Origin: Eubacteriaceae bacterium
GTDB taxonomy: Bacteria > Bacillota > Clostridia > Lachnospirales > Lachnospiraceae
Length of the DNA: 64,000 nucleotides
NCBI GenBank assembly: GCA_902363805.1
Contig: CABJBF010000003.1
Coordinates: 12,464-76,463 of the forward strand
Direction: 5' to 3'
The translations under genes and the position numbers were made by a program. How positions within the stretch are numbered: position 1 is the first letter of the stretch; every line of letters starts with the position of its first letter. Shown here one piece after another: positions 34,256-43,838 of the stretch. The notes under the pieces are model-generated. The model was given only the letters and a program-made list of their open reading frames with translations. It was not told where the DNA came from and did not search any database.

Positions 34256-35651
34256 TGTAACTTCCTCCTTTTTCTTTTATAAATTCTTTATACCAATGAT
34301 AACTGTCTTTCGGTATTCTCTTGCAGTTATCATCAAAGTCTATATAAACTAAACCATAACGTTTCTTATAACCGTTAATCCAACTGTAAACGTCCATTGT
34401 TGACCATACAAAATATCCTCTACAGTCACAACCTTCAACTATAGCTTTTTTAATCCAATCTACATATCCCTGTAGAAAATTAATTCTATACTGATCATGT
34501 ATTTTTTCACCTTCAACTATGTCATACTCTCCCAAACCATTTTCCGTAATAATAATTGGTGTATCAGGATATAATTCCTTAAATTCCATCAACATATCAT
34601 ATACTGATTTAGGATATATTTCTGTTCCCCAAGGTGTTTTCTTCGTATTTGGATCATCATCCAGCGCACACCAGTCTTTTATTTCCATTTCCTCATTTTT
34701 TGATGAGTCTCCTGTATTATTCACCTCCATTACAGTTTCTCTTCCTGTACAAGGTTTAACCAAAAATCTGCAATATGCATTCACACCAAGATAATCTACT
34801 GTTCCTGCCTTAAATATTTCTTTGTCTTCTTCTTTCATATATGACAAATCATAACCTAACTCTGTTAAATGTTCTATATATTCATCAGGATAATATCCCT
34901 TTATGCATGTATCATTAACTGACGTGTTAAAAAATATATTTGCAAGCTTTTTCGCCTTCCTATATTCTTCATTATCCTTTAATATTTCAATTGGATAGCT
35001 ATCACTTACAAGTCCTATCATTCCCTTATATCCCATATTTTTATATGCTTTAACAGCTCTTGCGCTAGCTAACATTAAATGATACATAGCTTTCCACCGT
35101 CTCTCAAGATTCTTTACATTAGGAGGATAATTTCCAAAACCATAACAGCAAAGTGTTTCGTAATTTGGTTCATTTATTGTTGCCCAATAATTTACTTTGT
35201 CTCCAAATTCCTTAAAGCAAACCTTTACATATTCTTCATACGCATCAACTGTTGCCCTGTTTTCCCATCCACCATTTTCAAATAAGGATTGTGGTAAGTC
35301 ATAATGATATAATGTTACTAACGGTTCTACATTATATTTTTTACATGTGTCAATTAATCTATTATAAAAATCAATACCTTCTCTACTGATTTTTCCTACA
35401 CCATCCGGTATTATTCTTGTCCACGCAATGGAGAATCTATATGCATTCTGATTTCCATCTGCTATCATTTTTATATCTTCTTCATATCTATGATAATGAT
35501 CACATGCTACATCTCCTGTTACAGGATTTATATTGTTTTTTTCACTATGACAAAAAGTGTCCCAATTGGACATTCCTTTGCCACCTTCTTTCCATCCTCC
35601 CTCACATTGATAAGCTGCTGTAGCACTTCCCCACAAGAATTTTCTATCCAT
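34242..35651 (-). CDS. GH1 6-phospho-beta-glucosidase
   Basis: Cytosolic glycosidase of 469 residues that cleaves the phosphorylated disaccharide delivered by the PTS. The acid/base Glu is in TINEPNYET and the nucleophile Glu in ITENGLGEYD; the N-terminus FLWGSATAAYQCEGGWKEGGKG is the GH1 signature. Its start overlaps IIA by eight bases. The exact sugar (cellobiose, other beta-glucoside) is not fixed by the sequence. Confidence 0.94.
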   Translation of the reverse strand: MDRKFLWGSATAAYQCEGGWKEGGKGMSNWDTFCHSEKNNINPVTGDVACDHYHRYEEDIKMIADGNQNAYRFSIAWTRIIPDGVGKISREGIDFYNRLIDTCKKYNVEPLVTLYHYDLPQSLFENGGWENRATVDAYEEYVKVCFKEFGDKVNYWATINEPNYETLCCYGFGNYPPNVKNLERRWKAMYHLMLASARAVKAYKNMGYKGMIGLVSDSYPIEILKDNEEYRKAKKLANIFFNTSVNDTCIKGYYPDEYIEHLTELGYDLSYMKEEDKEIFKAGTVDYLGVNAYCRFLVKPCTGRETVMEVNNTGDSSKNEEMEIKDWCALDDDPNTKKTPWGTEIYPKSVYDMLMEFKELYPDTPIIITENGLGEYDIVEGEKIHDQYRINFLQGYVDWIKKAIVEGCDCRGYFVWSTMDVYSWINGYKKRYGLVYIDFDDNCKRIPKDSYHWYKEFIKEKGGSYNGKI

Positions 35652-35964
35652 TAATTTTCTCCCTGTACAATGTTATAAATTCTTTTGCAACACGTTCATA
35701 CATTATTGTCGTCATTAAATGATCCTGTGCATGAACTAACATTATGCTATATTCAATATCCTTTCCCTGAGCCTCCTTTGCCAGCAATTCTGTCTGAGCG
35801 TTATGAGCGTTAGTTAACTCACTTTCTCCTTTTTTTATTAGCTCATCAGCTTCATCAAACTCTCCATTTCTTGCTTTTTCCACTGCCTTAAAAAAAGATG
35901 AAAACGCATCTCCGGCATAGCTTATAAGTTGAAAAGCTACCATTTGTGCTTCTTCTCTATTCAT
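35644..35964 (-). CDS. PTS lactose/cellobiose-type IIA subunit
   Basis: Cytosolic helical phosphocarrier of 106 residues. The phospho-His lies in MLVHAQDHLMTT, the family motif. Start follows AAAGGAG. First gene of the operon IIA, glucosidase, IIC, IIB, HPr-like; divergent from the PRD regulator. Confidence 0.94.
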   Translation of the reverse strand: MNREEAQMVAFQLISYAGDAFSSFFKAVEKARNGEFDEADELIKKGESELTNAHNAQTELLAKEAQGKDIEYSIMLVHAQDHLMTTIMYERVAKEFITLYREKING

Positions 35965-36010
35965 ATTTTTTTCTCCTTTCGTTTCTTTATGCTGCTATTA
36001 TATTTCACTT

Positions 36011-36050
36011 GATTTGCGATTACAAATCGACTTTTGCGGTATACACCGCA
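36011..36050. promoter_or_regulatory. Two palindromes between the PTS operon and its regulator
   Basis: GATTTG-6-CAAATC (36011-36028) and TGCGGT-ATAC-ACCGCA (36035-36050) are perfect inverted repeats in the divergent promoter region. Likely operators for the PRD regulator or for global sugar control. Confidence 0.55.
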
Positions 36051-36129
36051 TTGAAGTATTTGCCTGTACTTTATCAATATTGTATAATTTAATTACTTTT
36101 ATAACGTATTTTTTATTAAGGAGATTGTT

Positions 36130-38025
36130 ATGAACAGATTCACTAAGCGGCAAAAAAAAATAATTAAAGAAATCAGTAGTTCTAATGATTATATAACAGG
36201 GAAATCACTAAGTTTGATTTTAAATGTTTCTTTAAGAACTATTCAATCTGAAGTTGCTGAAATAAATAAAGTCCTACCGTTAATTTTATCAACTAACAGA
36301 GGATATTCTCTTGATTACAATATGTATAAAGCATTAACTTTCCAGCTATCTGAAGATGAACAAAATTTGGAACATATAATTTTGAAAAAAGTATTTTTTC
36401 ACACGCCTCATTATAATATTGATGACCTGGCGGATTCTCTATATATTAGCACTACTACCTTGGAAAAATACTTTAAAACAATAAATAAAACTTTAGAAAA
36501 TTTTGATTTAAAAATATCAAGAAACAACAACACTGTTTTTGTTGTTGGCAACGAATTAAATAAGCGCAAATACTTAAACAAAATTATTTTTGATGAAATT
36601 AATCCGGCTTTTAACAGTATTGACAATCTGACCAATTATTTTGAAGGCATCGATGTTGATAAAATAAAGATAATTATTCTAAACTCAATAAATAAATATG
36701 ACTACTATATTGATAATGCTTACTATAACAATTTAATTGTAAACATTACTATAGCATTATACAGAATGCGTACGGATCATTATGTTTCACAACCGATTAA
36801 TAATATATCCGACCATTCTGATAATATAGAATCGAAAATTGCAAACGAAATTTGTACTCAGTATTCAGCACATTGCAATATTGCTCCTACAAAAGATGAT
36901 ATTTTTTATATTTCATCATTATTAGAGGGAATAATAAAACCTATAAACCAAAATCATCTGATAAGTTCTAAAGATATCTTGTCGGAAGATTTTATAGAAG
37001 ATATCCGAGAGATTTTATTAAATGTATTTTCTTATTACATGTTAGAAATTAATTTTGATGAGTATCTTTATAGTTTTGCTCTACATATACATGGTTTAAT
37101 TAAAAGAGCTAACAGTATTCAGTCATCAGGAAACGATTTTCTCTATAATATAAAGAAAAATTGTCCTTTTATATATGATGTATCTGTTAATATTGCTCAA
37201 AAACTAAATAAAAAATACAACATTCATATTGCTGATTCTGAAATCGGATACATAAGCATACATATTGGATATCTTATTGAATCATCTAACACTGATTCTG
37301 ATAAAGTTTCTATTTTGCTTTTATGTCATGATTACCACCATATTGACTCTAATATTGAAAAAAAACTTTTAGATAATTATGACAATTTTATAACACTAAA
37401 ATTATTTAACACTAATAACAGTTCTACTTTAATTGATGCATACTCTGATTTGATTATAACTACACAACCTTTAAATCTCATTGGAAAAGAAGTTATTGTG
37501 GTATCACCATTTTTTACTATGATGGATCAAATAAACATAGATAATGCCATTCATAAATGTTTAGAAAACAAGCAAAAAATTAAAAGAAACAATATGTTAT
37601 CATCATTTTTTGATAAAAAGCTTTTCTTTAAATCAAACAATTTTAGCAATAAGGAAGATGTTATTAAGTTTTTGGGACAAAATGTTATAGATTATGGTTT
37701 GTGTAAAGATGGTTTTATTGAATCTGTTTTAGAACGTGAACAATTATCTTCAACATGTTTTTTTGACACCTTTGCAATTCCACATGCTTTAGACATGAAC
37801 GCTACCCATACTATGATTTGTGTTCTTACTAGTGAAAATGGCATTAAATGGGACGAACATACTATTCATATTGTTTTAATGTTAGCCGTCCAACAAAATG
37901 ACAGGAAAAAATTCATGGAATTATATAATGGTATAGTCCAGACATTAGAAAAGCCTGAAAAAGTTAACAAACTTGTATCAGCTGACAGTCTAATGTTCTT
38001 TCTTGAACAATTGTTAGAAAAATAA
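36130..38025 (+). CDS. PRD-domain transcriptional activator with EIIA domain (LicR/ManR type)
   Basis: A 631-residue regulator. N-terminal helix-turn-helix units (SLILNVSLRTIQSEVAEINK; DLADSLYISTTTLEKYFKTINK), then PRD regions with conserved His (FALHIHGLIKRA, GYISIHIGYLIES), a IIB-like segment (SILLLCHDYHH) and a C-terminal EIIA (IPHAL). PTS phosphorylation of the His residues sets its activity. Divergent from the beta-glucoside PTS operon, which it probably activates. Confidence 0.92.
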   Translation: MNRFTKRQKKIIKEISSSNDYITGKSLSLILNVSLRTIQSEVAEINKVLPLILSTNRGYSLDYNMYKALTFQLSEDEQNLEHIILKKVFFHTPHYNIDDLADSLYISTTTLEKYFKTINKTLENFDLKISRNNNTVFVVGNELNKRKYLNKIIFDEINPAFNSIDNLTNYFEGIDVDKIKIIILNSINKYDYYIDNAYYNNLIVNITIALYRMRTDHYVSQPINNISDHSDNIESKIANEICTQYSAHCNIAPTKDDIFYISSLLEGIIKPINQNHLISSKDILSEDFIEDIREILLNVFSYYMLEINFDEYLYSFALHIHGLIKRANSIQSSGNDFLYNIKKNCPFIYDVSVNIAQKLNKKYNIHIADSEIGYISIHIGYLIESSNTDSDKVSILLLCHDYHHIDSNIEKKLLDNYDNFITLKLFNTNNSSTLIDAYSDLIITTQPLNLIGKEVIVVSPFFTMMDQINIDNAIHKCLENKQKIKRNNMLSSFFDKKLFFKSNNFSNKEDVIKFLGQNVIDYGLCKDGFIESVLEREQLSSTCFFDTFAIPHALDMNATHTMICVLTSENGIKWDEHTIHIVLMLAVQQNDRKKFMELYNGIVQTLEKPEKVNKLVSADSLMFFLEQLLEK

Positions 38026-38100
38026 AATTATGAATGTCAAACATAACTTATGAGATTTAAATACATAAGATTGAGGCTGTTCATACCTCGGATATGCTTC

Positions 38101-38141
38101 CTTCTAAATAGACAAGTGAAAAATCACTTAATATTTAGAAG
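38101..38141. repeat. 41-base hairpin downstream of the PRD regulator
   Basis: CTTCTAAATA (38101-38110) pairs with 38132-38141 and encloses AAGTGA/TCACTT. Possible terminator without a T-run, or the edge of the IS remnant. Confidence 0.55.
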
Positions 38142-38149
38142 GGAGCATT

Positions 38150-38735
38150 TTCTATGTTAAAATCCACAATCAGTCCATAAGATAATCTTGATTCTATTCA
38201 TATAATTAAATCTGTAAAGAAAGTATGACTCATATGGCCAATAGACTAGAAATTACACTAACTTCTATTTAGCAATGGATAACTATTTACAACAATTCTA
38301 GTGAAGATGAATTTTACGTATCTACATATAAACATTACCCAAAATAATTAAAAGAGCAAGCTGTATTGAATTATCTTTCAGACAATCAAGGAAGGAAATA
38401 GAATTTATGGATATTCCATTAATGCACTATGCAACCTTGGAAAAGTAAGTTGAGCTTCCTATTATAAATGACTTAATAGGAAAATCCCGGCTACTGAAAC
38501 TAAAAACATATTAAGCCGTGAATTTTCTGCCTATACACCAAATAAAAATAGTTAACTGCTGTTACAGAATTTAAGTATTATATTTGAACTGAAAAATATA
38601 ATGTGTACTTGAGTGCAATACTCGATTTATATGACAGAAAAATTGTTGCTTACGTAGTCAGAGACAGCAATAAAAGATTACAAAGAAATTTAGGAATATT
38701 AACACTTATTGAAAACACAAAAACTATTTAAAAGT
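38150..38735 (+). pseudogene. IS3-family transposase remnant
   Basis: Multiple frames with stops spell pieces of an IS3/IS150 transposase, clearest near 38570-38690 (TEFKYY, NVYLSAILDLYDRKIVAYVVRDSNKRL), preceded by HTH-like fragments (EQAVLDYLS, IEFMDIPLMHYATLEK). No intact ORF and no clear terminal repeats remain. An old, dead insertion. Confidence 0.8.
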
Positions 38736-38746
38736 AGAATAAAAAC

Positions 38747-38775
38747 ATCCAGCAGGAATATCCTGCTGGATAGAA
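38747..38775 (-). terminator. Terminator of the phosphoesterase gene
   Basis: ATCCAGCAGGA (38747-38757) pairs perfectly with 38761-38771 (loop ATA). Reading leftward the stem is followed by GTTTTTATT. Confidence 0.75.
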
Positions 38776-38850
38776 AAATTTTTTATTGTTTTAATTGTCT
38801 ACTTAACATGAAGCAATTCACCCATTAATAGCATCCTTTTTTTATTGAAA

Positions 38851-41301
38851 TTATTTAACTATTTTGATTAATATCTTTGACCATTTTCCTGTTTTTTTGC
38901 CATTTATTGCTCTAACCCTAATGTAGTAATTCCTGATTTTAAGTTTCTTTAATACATATACTTTTTTACTTGTCATATATGTAGTTGTTTTTGATTTTTT
39001 GAACTTCTTATTTGCTGAAATACTTACCTCGTATTTTTTAACATTCTTACTCTTTGTCCAGCTTATTTTTATTGAACGTTTTTTTACTTGCTTTACTTTA
39101 AGATCTTTTACCTTTGCAGGTACTTTTTCTTTAATTATATCTGTTGTCTTTAAAGTTTCATTATTTGTTGTTTCGGCATTAGCTGTCGTATTGATACCTT
39201 CAATTTTTGTTGCAGGTTCTGTTGCTGACTCATTTTCTTTTGTTGCAGGTTCTGTCGTCGACTCATTTTCTTTTATTGAATGATTCTTAGGCAAAACCTC
39301 AAATTCAATTTTAGCATCAGGGTTTACGTAATTTATGCTTCCCGTATCCTGTAAATCTGAAATTGTGTCAGTTGATTCATCTACTGTTACTGTCTTAACC
39401 TTTATACTTTCATCTGTTACTGTAATAACATCATATACAGGCATTCCCGGTGTTCCAGTAATTTCTGCATATCCCGGAATTGTGCTGTTAGCTGAATCCT
39501 GTTTTGATGCACAGCCACCGCACTCAAGATAAACTGTTCCGTTTTTATCTTCTACTCCATTTTTTAAAGCTTTTGTTCTAATGTATGAGTGGTCATGACC
39601 GAATAATACTAATTCTACATTGTATTTGTCAAAAACAGGTGTAAATGCTTCTGAAACATCTCCTGCAATTCCTGCTCCGCCATATGGTCCTCTGTGTATT
39701 GCTGCGATAATATATTTCTGTTTTGTTTTTGACATATCATCTGCTGCCCACTTAGCCTGTGACTTTAAGCCTTCACCCTTACATTCTGAATTCAAAACTA
39801 CGAAATGTACTTTTCCGTAATCGAAAGAATAAACTGTTCCCGGTGTCACACCTTCTTCTGTACATTCATTTGGAACTGAAAAATGTTCTCTAAAAGCCCA
39901 TGCATCATATGAAGATGTCTGTTCATGATTGCCTACTACCGGAATATATGCTGTACTTCCAAACATTCCCTGAGACTTTCCTATAAACCATCTCCATTCA
40001 TCTTCAAAATAATTTGTATCTACAAGATCTCCTGTTTCCATAATAAATACAGGGTTATATGTATTTGCTATTTTTGTAACTGCTTTCTGGAAAATATCAT
40101 ATCCCGACTCTGTTTTAGACTGACTGTCTGATGCTCTTACAAAAGTAAAATCATCAGATAAACTTCCTGTTGTAAATGAATAAACCTCTGATTTTACATC
40201 TCCACATACTGCCTGATAATAATATTTTGTATTCTTTGAAAGTTCTGTTGCCTCTGCTCTAAACACACTTGCACTTTCCTTGTGGTTTAAAGCTTTTGTA
40301 GCATTAAATTTCTTAGCATTTGTCATATTTTCATTTACAGATACATTTACATAGCCTTCTGAAAAACTAGCCGGCATTTGCCATGTAAACTTTCTGGTAC
40401 TTTCAACATTGTTGCCAAAAGTATTTGTTAATACGTTAATTTCACTACTGCTTAATGATGTAGTTTCCTTAAATTCCGGCATTGGTGTTGCGTACCATGC
40501 ACCATCTGCTGTTGTTCTTGGTCTTGCCCACTGAAGATAATCAGCATCTGTTGCATTATATTCAATTATTACAAAGTCACCATCATCTTCACCAATTGCA
40601 TTACAGTCAGTATCCTGAAAATCAATTCTTCTAACAGCCTTCTTAGTTGACTGACTGTCTGTTGCATAACCTTCAAAAGCAAAAGCCTTTTCGCTTTCCA
40701 TTGAATCATTGCCATGAACACCTACAAGGTCAACATATCCTTCTTTTAACGGTTTCTTCGATGTGTTATCAAAAATATTATTATCTGTTAAAAGCTGTTG
40801 ATTGCTCATTAATGTAACTGCTACACCTTTGCCATTAATTATAATATCATCCCACTGCATGTCACCTGTAGGAACCTGAAAATTAGCCGGTGTAGTGTTA
40901 TCCTTATACTTCTTAGTTCTTATTAAATAAGATGAATGTGCCGGAATACTTCCATTAAGATCAAGCTTATGCCATCCCGGATCATTCTTGTCATCGCCTG
41001 TAGCACCTTCATACTGAACAGACCATGTGGATAAGTCTACCTCTGAATCTGTAGGATTGTATAATTCAATAAAACCGTGCGAACCTGCACCCTTATTATT
41101 TCCGCCACCATACACCTGGTTAATAATTACATGATTTACTGCTACATTATAATTTCCTGCCCCGTCATATGGAGTTCCTGCTTCAACAGTTGCCGCATTA
41201 ATTTGATTTACACTATTATTTAATGGCATTCCATTTAATCCTGATGCCACAATACCGGCAATAAGAACTGCCCCTATTGCTTTACTTGTATTTTTTCTCA
41301 T
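38851..41301 (-). CDS. Secreted purple-acid-phosphatase-like metallophosphoesterase with LTD and Fn3 domains
   Basis: An 816-residue exported enzyme. Signal peptide at residues 1 to about 36; a lamin-tail-like domain follows (INQVYGGGNNKGAGSHGFIELYNP); then an Fn3-type PAP N-domain; then the metallophosphoesterase core with GDLVDT, VGNHEQ and GHDHSYIR as metal ligands. A Glu/Thr linker (ENESATEPATK, two copies) leads to a Lys-rich Fn3-like C-terminal domain, closely similar in style to that of the GH18 protein at the right edge. Substrate unknown; extracellular phosphate release is inference. Confidence 0.9.
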   Translation of the reverse strand: MRKNTSKAIGAVLIAGIVASGLNGMPLNNSVNQINAATVEAGTPYDGAGNYNVAVNHVIINQVYGGGNNKGAGSHGFIELYNPTDSEVDLSTWSVQYEGATGDDKNDPGWHKLDLNGSIPAHSSYLIRTKKYKDNTTPANFQVPTGDMQWDDIIINGKGVAVTLMSNQQLLTDNNIFDNTSKKPLKEGYVDLVGVHGNDSMESEKAFAFEGYATDSQSTKKAVRRIDFQDTDCNAIGEDDGDFVIIEYNATDADYLQWARPRTTADGAWYATPMPEFKETTSLSSSEINVLTNTFGNNVESTRKFTWQMPASFSEGYVNVSVNENMTNAKKFNATKALNHKESASVFRAEATELSKNTKYYYQAVCGDVKSEVYSFTTGSLSDDFTFVRASDSQSKTESGYDIFQKAVTKIANTYNPVFIMETGDLVDTNYFEDEWRWFIGKSQGMFGSTAYIPVVGNHEQTSSYDAWAFREHFSVPNECTEEGVTPGTVYSFDYGKVHFVVLNSECKGEGLKSQAKWAADDMSKTKQKYIIAAIHRGPYGGAGIAGDVSEAFTPVFDKYNVELVLFGHDHSYIRTKALKNGVEDKNGTVYLECGGCASKQDSANSTIPGYAEITGTPGMPVYDVITVTDESIKVKTVTVDESTDTISDLQDTGSINYVNPDAKIEFEVLPKNHSIKENESTTEPATKENESATEPATKIEGINTTANAETTNNETLKTTDIIKEKVPAKVKDLKVKQVKKRSIKISWTKSKNVKKYEVSISANKKFKKSKTTTYMTSKKVYVLKKLKIRNYYIRVRAINGKKTGKWSKILIKIVK

Positions 41302-41543
41302 AATTTCCTCTCACTTTTCTAAACTTAATTTACGTGTACTCACATATAATAATTCGTAATATTAAAGCCTCTGTATACTTTATGTCAAAGTTACGTAAAA
41401 AATAAAAAAGTGAAATTAAAGTCATTAAAAATATCTGAATATTAAAAAAATGCAAAAAATATATAGAAAACAATACACTTATCCAAATAACAAAAAGAAA
41501 CCAGAAGCTCCCCATAAAGGTTAGCTTATGGTTACATATTCAA

Positions 41544-42648
41544 CTATCCCCAAACTTCTTTAGCTATTTCTTTAACAAGCTTAAGCTTTGCCCACTGCTC
41601 TTCTTCTGTAAGCTTGTTTCCGATCTCGCATGATGCGAATCCGCACTGAGGACTTAAGTAAAGTCTGTCTAATGGAATATATTTTTCTGCTTCGTGTATT
41701 CTCTTTATTACTTCTTCCTTGTTTTCTAACTTAGGTGACTTAGTTGTAATTAAGCCAAGGACTACCTTCTTGTCCCCTGAAACCTTGGCAAGTGGTTCAA
41801 AGCCGCCTGAACGTTCGTCATCAAATTCAAGATAATATGCATTGACATTTTCTTCGCCGAACAATATATCTGCTACCGGATCATATGCTCCGCTGTTAGC
41901 ATATGTTGAATGGAAGTTTCCACGACATACATGTGTGTTAATTACTATGTCCTTAGGTGCATTTGCGATAACCTTATTATTTATATCCTTGTGTGCTTTC
42001 TGGATTTCAATTAATCCTGACTGTGTTGTTCCGTATGCAAGATGTCCTGACTTATCTGCCATCATTTCCCATGTACAATCATCTAACTTAATGTTTCTGC
42101 ATCCTGCTTCATACAAGTCATTAATAACCATGCCGTATGCTTTTACAATATCGTCTGCTAATTCCTTATCTGTAGCATAATATTTTAATGTGTGTTCTCT
42201 GCTAAATGGCATTGTAAACTATGCTAAAAACTGTGCAGGCGATGGAATAGTTTGCTTTGCTATAGTATTTTCATCTTCAAACTGTTTCACGAATTTGAAA
42301 TGTTCAACAAAAGGATGCTCTCCTTTTATGCCAACTTTTCCTACTAAATATGTGTCGTCGGCCATTGCGTCTTCACCGTGGAAAGGTAAGCCTGTCTTAG
42401 TTGGTGTGTTTCCCACTCCGTCGAATCCCCACATAAAATCAAGATGCCATGTTGCACGTCTGAATTCTCCATCTGTAATTACGTTATATCCTAAATTTTT
42501 AGTTTTTATAATTAACTCTGTTATGCTTTCATCCTCAACCTTTTTCAGTTCTTCGTACCCTATATTTCCATTTTCGAACTGTTTTCTTGCTTCCTTAAGC
42601 TTCTCCGGTCTTAAGAAACTTCCTACAAAGTTGGTTCTAGATATTCAT
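41544..42648 (-). pseudogene. MetE-like (cobalamin-independent methionine synthase family) gene, broken
   Basis: Reads leftward as RTNFVGSFLRPEKLKEARK...WGFDGVGNTP...PAQFLA, then an in-frame TAG, then FTMPFSREHTLKYY to the C-terminus with the metal-site segments DDCTWEMM, HVCRGNF and SPQCGFAS intact. A one-base shift also separates the ATG (42648-42646) from the body. Total length would be about 368 residues, the family size. Two lesions make it a pseudogene; the sequence between them is well kept, so decay is recent. Confidence 0.85.
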
Positions 42649-42773
42649 TGACCCATTAAACAAAATTAAAGTTTTTCATCCCTCTATTTTACGTCTCTGT
42701 ATAACGGTAACATTTTTTGTAGCATTTTTCCATATATTTTCACAGCTTACTGTAACATTTTTTATATCTATAT

Positions 42774-42851
42774 ATTTACATATATTTATGTAACTGTATT
42801 TACATATATTTCTGTAACCTGTTTGCTTTCACAATACGTATCTGTTATAAT
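42774..42851 (+). promoter_or_regulatory. Promoter with two tandem 24-base operator-like repeats
   Basis: Units at 42774-42797 and 42798-42821 share ATTTACATATATTT and GTAAC, each with partial dyad symmetry (TTACATA/TATGTAA). Directly after them come TTGCTT (42823-42828), a 17-base spacer and TATAAT (42846-42851). A repressor or activator site for the TSUP gene is likely. Confidence 0.7.
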
Positions 42852-42897
42852 ATTTTCCAGTTTCATTATACTTAATGCTTAAAGGAGGACTTTTACA

Positions 42898-43674
42898 ATG
42901 TCTTTATTTATTACAATACTAGTTACTTTTTTTGCGGGAATGGGAGCAGGACTTGGTACCGGGTTTGCCGGAATGAGTGCCGCTGCCGTAATTAGCCCTA
43001 TGTTAATCACTTTTCTTGGTATGGACCCTTATATGGCTGTAGGTATAGCACTTTCATCAGATGTTCTTGCCAGTGCTATCTCTGCTTACACTTATGGGAA
43101 AAATAAGAATCTTGACATTAAAAATGGTATTATTATGATGGTCAGTGTTCTTGCATTTACAGTTGTCGGAAGCTATGTTTCCAGTCTTGTTCCTTCAACT
43201 ACAATGGGTGGATTTTCAGTATTTATGACTTTTATTCTGGGTATTAAATTTATCGTAAAACCTGTTATGACAACTAAGGAAGCTATGGAAAATGTATCTG
43301 CAAAAAAACGTGCCATCCAGTCAGTTATATGTGGCGTTTTAATTGGATTTATATGTGGTTTCATCGGTGCAGGAGGTGGCATGATGATGTTACTTATACT
43401 AACATCTGTTCTTGGCTATGAATTAAAAACTGCTATCGGAACAAGTGTATTTATTATGGCATTTACTGCATTTACAGGTGCTGCATCTCATTTTGCCATA
43501 GGTGGCGTACCTGATGTGAAAGTTTGGATTTTGTGTATTTTGTTCACATTAATCTGGGCTAGAATTGCAGCAGTTTTTGCAAATAAAGCAACACCTAAAA
43601 CCTTAAATCGTGCAACAGGTATTATACTTGTAGTTCTTGGAATTGTTGTTATGGGATTTTCTATGTTTGCATAA
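42898..43674 (+). CDS. TSUP-family (TauE/SafE) transporter
   Basis: Membrane protein of 258 residues with about eight hydrophobic segments in two repeats (GAGLGTGFAGMSAAAVISPML; GFICGFIGAGGGMMMLLIL), the TSUP pattern. Members export sulfite or organo-sulfur compounds and related anions. AAAGGAGG precedes the start. The broken MetE-like gene is divergent, which gives weak support to a sulfur theme. Confidence 0.92.
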   Translation: MSLFITILVTFFAGMGAGLGTGFAGMSAAAVISPMLITFLGMDPYMAVGIALSSDVLASAISAYTYGKNKNLDIKNGIIMMVSVLAFTVVGSYVSSLVPSTTMGGFSVFMTFILGIKFIVKPVMTTKEAMENVSAKKRAIQSVICGVLIGFICGFIGAGGGMMMLLILTSVLGYELKTAIGTSVFIMAFTAFTGAASHFAIGGVPDVKVWILCILFTLIWARIAAVFANKATPKTLNRATGIILVVLGIVVMGFSMFA

Positions 43675-43700
43675 CCACAAAACTGGAAATATTATATTTA

Positions 43701-43747
43701 AAAATACAGATAAACTTTTGTTATTAAAATTTATCTGTATTTTTTAT
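43701..43747. terminator. Bidirectional terminator
   Basis: AAAATACAGATAAA (43701-43714) pairs with TTTATCTGTATTTT (from 43730) and has T-runs in both directions, between the TSUP gene and the convergent DUF438 gene. Confidence 0.8.
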
Positions 43748-43838
43748 TTCATTATGACTAAAATTTTCTTAGCCTTAATCTTAAATAATTTTCTAAATTT
43801 TCAATATTATCATAACCATAAATTTTATTTAATTTTTG

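Noticed and set aside
41330..41515. 61-codon leftward ORF beyond the MetE-like remnant
   Set aside because: Very hydrophobic, AT-driven composition, no ribosome site and no family pattern; likely chance in AT-rich DNA.
42219..42221. In-frame TAG in the MetE-like gene as pyrrolysine
   Set aside because: Family is not a methylamine methyltransferase, the start is also shifted, and no pylS/pylT is seen.
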